Assembly (NCBI GenBank): GCA_947374705.1
Contig: CANCDA010000084.1
Location: forward strand, 1 to 10,033
Length of the DNA: 10,033 nt
Reading direction: 5' to 3'
From: Comamonadaceae bacterium
GTDB lineage: Bacteria > Pseudomonadota > Gammaproteobacteria > Burkholderiales > Burkholderiaceae_C
Positions 7,247 to 10,033 of this stretch are shown here, one piece after another; position 1 is the first letter of the stretch; every line of letters begins with the position of its first letter. The position numbers were made by a program, and so were the translations under genes. Under the pieces are notes generated by a model. It was given only the letters and a program-made list of their open reading frames with translations. It ran no database searches and was not told the DNA's origin.

Positions 7247-7498
7247 AGCTGTGCAAGCGGGTCAACGGGTCAACGACAACTTGACGCTGTGGGGCGGGCG
7301 CTTTCATACGCCGCTGGCTTACTGGAACACAGGGCTTCTGGGTCTGCTCAGGTGTCGCATAACGTTGCACTGTTCTAGGCATGTACTAGGCCCAGCCGCA
7401 GGGTAACATTGCGCCTTCGGTGCTGATGCCATGCCCACAGCTTGGCAAACGGCTCAGTCTGGACTGCCTGGACCCAGGCTGCCGTTTGAAGCATAAAA
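7247..7498. other. Non-coding gap between the cyclase gene and the TRAP permease gene
   Basis: All plus-strand frames here carry stops or give peptides with no recognisable family. No trace of a DctQ small permease or DctP binding protein is visible. The gap holds a direct repeat GGGTCAAC GGGTCAAC (7259 to 7274), two copies of CTAGGC 11 bases apart (7375-7380 and 7386-7391), and the long hairpin described separately. No convincing sigma-70 promoter was found; TTGCAC at 7365-7370 has no properly spaced -10. No intrinsic terminator for the cyclase gene is visible. Confidence 0.6.
7440..7492 (+). promoter_or_regulatory. Long leader hairpin covering the dctM ribosome-binding region
   Basis: The 5' arm GCTT-GG-CAAACGGC (7440-7453) pairs with GCCGTTTGAAGC (7481-7492): 12 bp with one 2-nt bulge. 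The stem continues inward with AGTCTGG (7456-7462) against CCAGGCT (7474-7480), 7 bp including one G-U pair, after a 2-nt bulge. This leaves an 11-nt loop. The only purine-rich candidate Shine-Dalgarno, GAAG at 7488-7491, lies inside the stem, seven bases before the ATG at 7499. The structure is not followed by a U-run, so it does not look like a terminator. Control of translation is inferred. Confidence 0.5.
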
Positions 7499-8800
7499 AT
7501 GAGCCTCGCCCTCCTCACCCTGTTCGCCGTCATGGTCGTCGCCATGCTCTTGCGCGCCCCCATTGCTTTTGCCATGCTGGCCGGTGGCATCGCTTACCTG
7601 GCTGTCAAAGGGCAAGACATGGGCCTGGCCGCCGAGCAGGTGCTCAACGGCCTGTACAACAGCTATGTGCTGCTGGCTGTGCCGCTGTTTGTGTTTGCCG
7701 CGAACCTGATGAACGCTGGCACCATCAGCGAGCGTCTGTTTGAGTTCTCGCGTCTGCTGGTGGGGCGCATGCGTGGCGGGCTGGCGCAGGTGGACATTTT
7801 GGTCAGCGTGATCTTCTCGGGCATGAGCGGCAGCGCCATTGCTGACGCTGCCGGGCCGGGCTTGGTCACCATCAAACAAATGCTCAAGAAGCCCGAGTAC
7901 ACGCCAGGCTTTGCCGGTGCGGTGGTGGTGGCCAGCGCCACCATTGGGCCCATCATTCCGCCTTCCATCCCGATGGTGATTTACGCGCTGGTCTCGGGCA
8001 CGTCGGTGGGTGCGCTGTTTCTGGGCGGCGTGATGCCGGGGCTGTTGATGGCACTCATGCTCATGCTGGGCGTGCACCTCATTGCCACCCAGCGCAATAT
8101 GCCCAAGGACGACCCGATTCCGCTGCGCGCCGTGCCTGGCATTGTGCTGCGCGGCCTCTTGCCGCTGACCCTGCCCGTCGTGCTGCTGACCGGCATCTAC
8201 ACCGGCGCGTTCACGCCCACCGAGGCCGCCGCCGTGGCCGCGCTGCACGCGCTGATTTTGGCCGGCGTGGTGTACCGCGCCTTCAGCTTCAAAGCGCTGT
8301 TTGCCGTGACGCTGGAGTCACTGCGCTCCAGTGCCGTCATCACCATCATCATTGCGGCGGCCTACCTGCTGAACTACGCTTTTGCGGCGGAAGGCGTGCC
8401 TGCCCTGTTGGCCCAGTGGGTGAGCAGCCTGAACTTGAGCCCGCTCGGCTTCTTGCTGATGGTTAACGCGCTATTTCTGGTGTTGGGCTGTTTTCTGGAT
8501 GTGTCGGTCATGCTGCTGGTGTTTGTGCCCATGCTGATCCCGGCGGCACGGCTTCTCGGCATCGACTTGGTGCACTTCGGCGTGGTGGTCGTCGTCAACA
8601 TGATGATTGGCCTGGTGACGCCGCCTTTTGGCATGCTGCTGTTCGTCACCAACGCGCTCACCGGCATCCCGCTCAAAGACATGGTGCGTGAAGGCCTGCC
8701 TTTCACCGCGCTGCTGATTGTCGCCTTGCTGCTGATGACGCTGTTCCCGCAGATTGTGCTGTGGTTGCCGCAAACCATGGGGTATGTGACGGGGCGCTGA
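7499..8800 (+). CDS. dctM: TRAP transporter large permease subunit, DctM family
   Basis: This is a 433-aa, very hydrophobic inner-membrane protein, the size of a DctM subunit with about 12 membrane segments. DctM forms the sodium-coupled translocation channel of TRAP transporters for organic acids, working with a small DctQ permease and a periplasmic DctP binding protein. Conserved motifs present are FSGMSGSAIADAAGPG (106-121), GPIIPPSIPMVIYAL (150-164), TGAFTPTEAAAVAALH (235-250), and LGIDLVHFGVVVVVNMMIG (353-371) running into LVTPPFGMLLF (372-382). An in-frame TGA at 7487-7489 and the absence of other start codons fix the ATG at 7499. The ribosome-binding site is weak and lies inside a hairpin. 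No dctP or dctQ is next to it: the cyclase gene is upstream and a converging Nudix gene downstream. The substrate cannot be told from sequence. The symbol names the family, not a proven dicarboxylate transporter. Confidence 0.93.
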   Translation: MSLALLTLFAVMVVAMLLRAPIAFAMLAGGIAYLAVKGQDMGLAAEQVLNGLYNSYVLLAVPLFVFAANLMNAGTISERLFEFSRLLVGRMRGGLAQVDILVSVIFSGMSGSAIADAAGPGLVTIKQMLKKPEYTPGFAGAVVVASATIGPIIPPSIPMVIYALVSGTSVGALFLGGVMPGLLMALMLMLGVHLIATQRNMPKDDPIPLRAVPGIVLRGLLPLTLPVVLLTGIYTGAFTPTEAAAVAALHALILAGVVYRAFSFKALFAVTLESLRSSAVITIIIAAAYLLNYAFAAEGVPALLAQWVSSLNLSPLGFLLMVNALFLVLGCFLDVSVMLLVFVPMLIPAARLLGIDLVHFGVVVVVNMMIGLVTPPFGMLLFVTNALTGIPLKDMVREGLPFTALLIVALLLMTLFPQIVLWLPQTMGYVTGR

Positions 8801-8880
8801 TTTTCAAGGCTGGATACGGCTACAGCCCAATATTCACCAGCGTAAAAAGCTATTAATTTTGCAGCAACTGAACCGAGGGA
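8801..8880. repeat. Convergent AT-rich junction, possible degenerate intergenic repeat
   Basis: The sequence between the dctM stop and the 3' end of the Nudix gene contains a weak stem GGCTG (8808-8812) / CAGCC (8823-8827), then AGCGTAAAAAGCTATTAA and TTTTGCAGCAAC. The AAGCTATTAATTTT-type core resembles, from memory, short AT-rich intergenic repeats common in Comamonadaceae chromosomes. There is no second copy in this window to compare with. The Nudix stop (TTA at 8853-8855 on the plus strand) and its last few codons fall inside it. Confidence 0.3.
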
Positions 8881-9350
8881 TCGGTGAACACCAGTTCTGC
8901 CGGAAACCGCTGGCCGCTCAAATAATCGTCCATGCAGCGCAGCAGCAAGGGGCTGCGATGCCTCGCGGTGCTGGCGCGAATCTCATCAGGGCTGAGCCAC
9001 AGGGTGCGAACGATGCCGGTGTCAAGTTGACGGTCAGCTTGCACGTCGCCCAGTTCGCCGCAATAGGCAAAGCGCATATAGGTGATGTCTTCCACCTCAG
9101 TGCTGTCAGGCAAGGGGCGTTGCAGGCGCGAGAGGTACACGCCCACCAAGGCCGTGGGGCGAAACAAGTGCGTGGTTTCTTCCAACGCTTCGCGGGCGCA
9201 GCCTTCCAGGGGCGATTCACCCGGGTCGAGGTGGCCAGCGGGGTTGTTGAGCATGAGCCCGTCGGAGGTCATTTCTTCGACCAGGAGGAATTTTCCGTCG
9301 CGCTCAATGATGGCGGCGACGGTGACGCTGGGTTTCCATCGGGTGTTCAT
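8853..9350 (-). CDS. nudJ: Nudix hydrolase, NudJ-like
   Basis: This 165-aa cytoplasmic pyrophosphohydrolase opens with KPSVTVAAIIERDGKFLLVEE (residues 6-26), close to the start of E. coli NudJ. It shares NudJ's NxPAGHL motif (here NNPAGHL, 35-41), an RSPLL stretch, and a C-terminal SGQRFPAELV. The Nudix box runs from Gly39 to about residue 61, GHLDPGESPLEGCAREALEE, with the catalytic REALEE (53-58) intact. The later conserved Gly of the GX5EX7REUXEEXGU consensus is Thr60. E. coli NudJ removes phosphate from nucleoside di/triphosphates and the thiamine precursor HMP-PP; whether this protein shares the substrates is unknown. The ATG at 9350 puts the KPxVTVA motif at the normal distance, though no strong ribosome-binding site is seen. 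It converges on dctM and diverges from pntAA. In related genomes this gene often precedes mnmA (recollection), which is not here. Confidence 0.9.
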   Translation of the reverse strand: MNTRWKPSVTVAAIIERDGKFLLVEEMTSDGLMLNNPAGHLDPGESPLEGCAREALEETTHLFRPTALVGVYLSRLQRPLPDSTEVEDITYMRFAYCGELGDVQADRQLDTGIVRTLWLSPDEIRASTARHRSPLLLRCMDDYLSGQRFPAELVFTDPSVQLLQN

Positions 9351-9512
9351 GGTGCGATGATAAGCAGCTTGGCTCTAGGCGCGGGTGCTGGTTTGCCCTG
9401 AGAGGCACACAGGCTGGGCTCGCGTAAACTGTTGCAAGCTGGCTGACAAGGAATTTTTCCCGCCTTGGCCAACTTCCTTCCAACCTGATTTAAAAAATAG
9501 AGGAGACGCCCC
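9351..9512. promoter_or_regulatory. Divergent intergenic region between nudJ and pntAA
   Basis: This 162-base gap must supply start signals for both divergent genes. It contains a perfect 8-bp palindrome TTGGCCAA (9465-9472), a short inverted repeat CAAGG (9447-9451) / CCTTG (9463-9467), an AT-rich tract GATTTAAAAAATAG (9487-9500), and the pntAA ribosome-binding site AGGAG (9501-9505). TTGGCC (9465-9470) with TTTAAA (9489-9494) at 18-bp spacing could be a promoter, but the transcript would then start almost on the ribosome-binding site, so I do not favour it. Confidence 0.4.
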
Positions 9513-10033
9513 ATGCAGATTGGCGTACCTGCGGAAACCGCAGCGGGTGAAACCCGTGTGGCCGCAACACCTGAGACGGTCAAAAAACTCAAGGCCCTGG
9601 GCCACACCTTGCGCGTCCAGTCGGGCGCAGGCTTGGCGGCCAGCGTGACCGACGAGGCTTACATTGCTGCGGGCGCTGAAATCACCGACGCCGCAGGCGC
9701 GTTGAGTTGCCCCCTGGTGCTCAAAGTCCGCAGCCCGTCGGATAACGAAGCCGCCCAGATGAAGCCCGGCAGCACGTTGGTGGGCATGCTCAACCCCTTT
9801 GATGCGAGTGGCCTGCTGCGTTTGGCCACCGCGCAGCTCACCGGTTTTGCACTGGAAGCTGCGCCGCGCACCACACGGGCGCAGAGCATGGACGTGTTGT
9901 CCAGCCAGGCCAATATTGCGGGCTACAAGGCCGTGATGATGGCGGCGGACAGATACCAGCGCTTCTTCCCCATGCTGATGACGGCGGCGGGCACGGTGAA
10001 AGCCGCGCGCGTGGTGATTTTGGGCGTGGGTGT
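9513..10033 (+). CDS. pntAA: NAD(P) transhydrogenase subunit alpha, N-terminal part (partial at window edge)
   Basis: The first 173 residues of the NAD(H)-binding domain I of the proton-translocating transhydrogenase, which couples hydride transfer from NADH to NADP+ with proton influx at the inner membrane. Visible motifs are MQIGVPAETAAGETRVAATP (1-20), VLKVRSPS (69-76), VGMLNPF (90-96), and the NAD-contacting loop PRTTRAQSMDVLSSQANIAG (118-137) with Arg122, Gln124, Asp127 and Ser130. The sequence reaches the Rossmann glycine motif VVILGVG (167-173) as the window ends. AGGAG at 9501-9505, seven bases before the ATG, supports the start. In Burkholderiales the alpha subunit is usually split into PntAA and PntAB followed by PntB. 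The split cannot be seen here, so the AA name is inferred; it could be a full-length PntA. Alanine dehydrogenase shares the fold but has different motifs. Confidence 0.94.
   Translation, partial: MQIGVPAETAAGETRVAATPETVKKLKALGHTLRVQSGAGLAASVTDEAYIAAGAEITDAAGALSCPLVLKVRSPSDNEAAQMKPGSTLVGMLNPFDASGLLRLATAQLTGFALEAAPRTTRAQSMDVLSSQANIAGYKAVMMAADRYQRFFPMLMTAAGTVKAARVVILGVG

Noticed and set aside
7283..7406. Reading frame after the cyclase stop with LTLWGGRF, similar to the start of argininosuccinate lyase
   Set aside because: The similarity stops after a few residues and the frame belongs to a shadow open frame running in from the cyclase gene; chance.
7454..8248. A 264-codon minus-strand open frame opposite dctM
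   Set aside because: The translation is a His/Gln/Arg-rich low-complexity shadow of the hydrophobic permease gene.
9465..9494. TTGGCC with TTTAAA as a pntAA promoter
   Set aside because: The predicted transcript would begin practically on the ribosome-binding site, and both boxes are weak matches.

Overview
The window looks like ordinary chromosome from a betaproteobacterium of the order Burkholderiales, most likely the family Comamonadaceae (Rhodoferax/Polaromonas-like). The evidence is high-GC coding sequence, the order ilvE - small CHCC zinc-finger gene - waaF, a Calvin-cycle-type class II aldolase next to a long-form (about 300 aa) purC, and a NudJ-type Nudix protein. The genus is an inference from gene order and protein style; no rRNA or other marker gene is present.

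Layout: (1) 1-1453, plus strand: the 3' end of ilvE, a 68-aa CHCC zinc-finger protein overlapping it by ATGA, and waaF (heptosyltransferase II) starting at a TTG codon five bases later. (2) 1511-3549, minus strand: fba followed by purC, with a GC-rich hairpin between them; purC converges on waaF. (3) 3713-7246, plus strand: a 1177-aa multidomain signalling protein with an N-terminal helical domain, an Ala/Pro/Ser linker, a class III nucleotide cyclase domain, a STAND/AAA-type ATPase and a long TPR-like C-terminus. (4) 7247-7498: a non-coding gap ending in a long hairpin directly in front of the next gene. (5) 7499-8800, plus strand: a TRAP transporter large (DctM) permease without its P or Q partners in the window. 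(6) 8853-9350, minus strand: a NudJ-like Nudix hydrolase. (7) 9513-10033, plus strand: the 5' part of pntAA (NAD(P) transhydrogenase alpha subunit), running off the window.

Most genes are housekeeping: amino-acid metabolism, LPS core assembly, purine synthesis, central carbon metabolism and redox balance. The accessory part is 3.7-8.8 kb, where the large cyclase/ATPase/TPR regulator precedes an orphan TRAP permease. A functional link between them is only a guess from adjacency. I see no CRISPR array, complete insertion sequence, tRNA, rRNA or phage gene.

I did not find a clearly new biological system. The observations most worth checking are the strong hairpin that covers the weak ribosome-binding site of the TRAP permease gene, the replaced nucleotide-specificity residues in the cyclase domain, the 9-bp tandem repeats in its linker, and a repeat-like motif at the unusual start of waaF.
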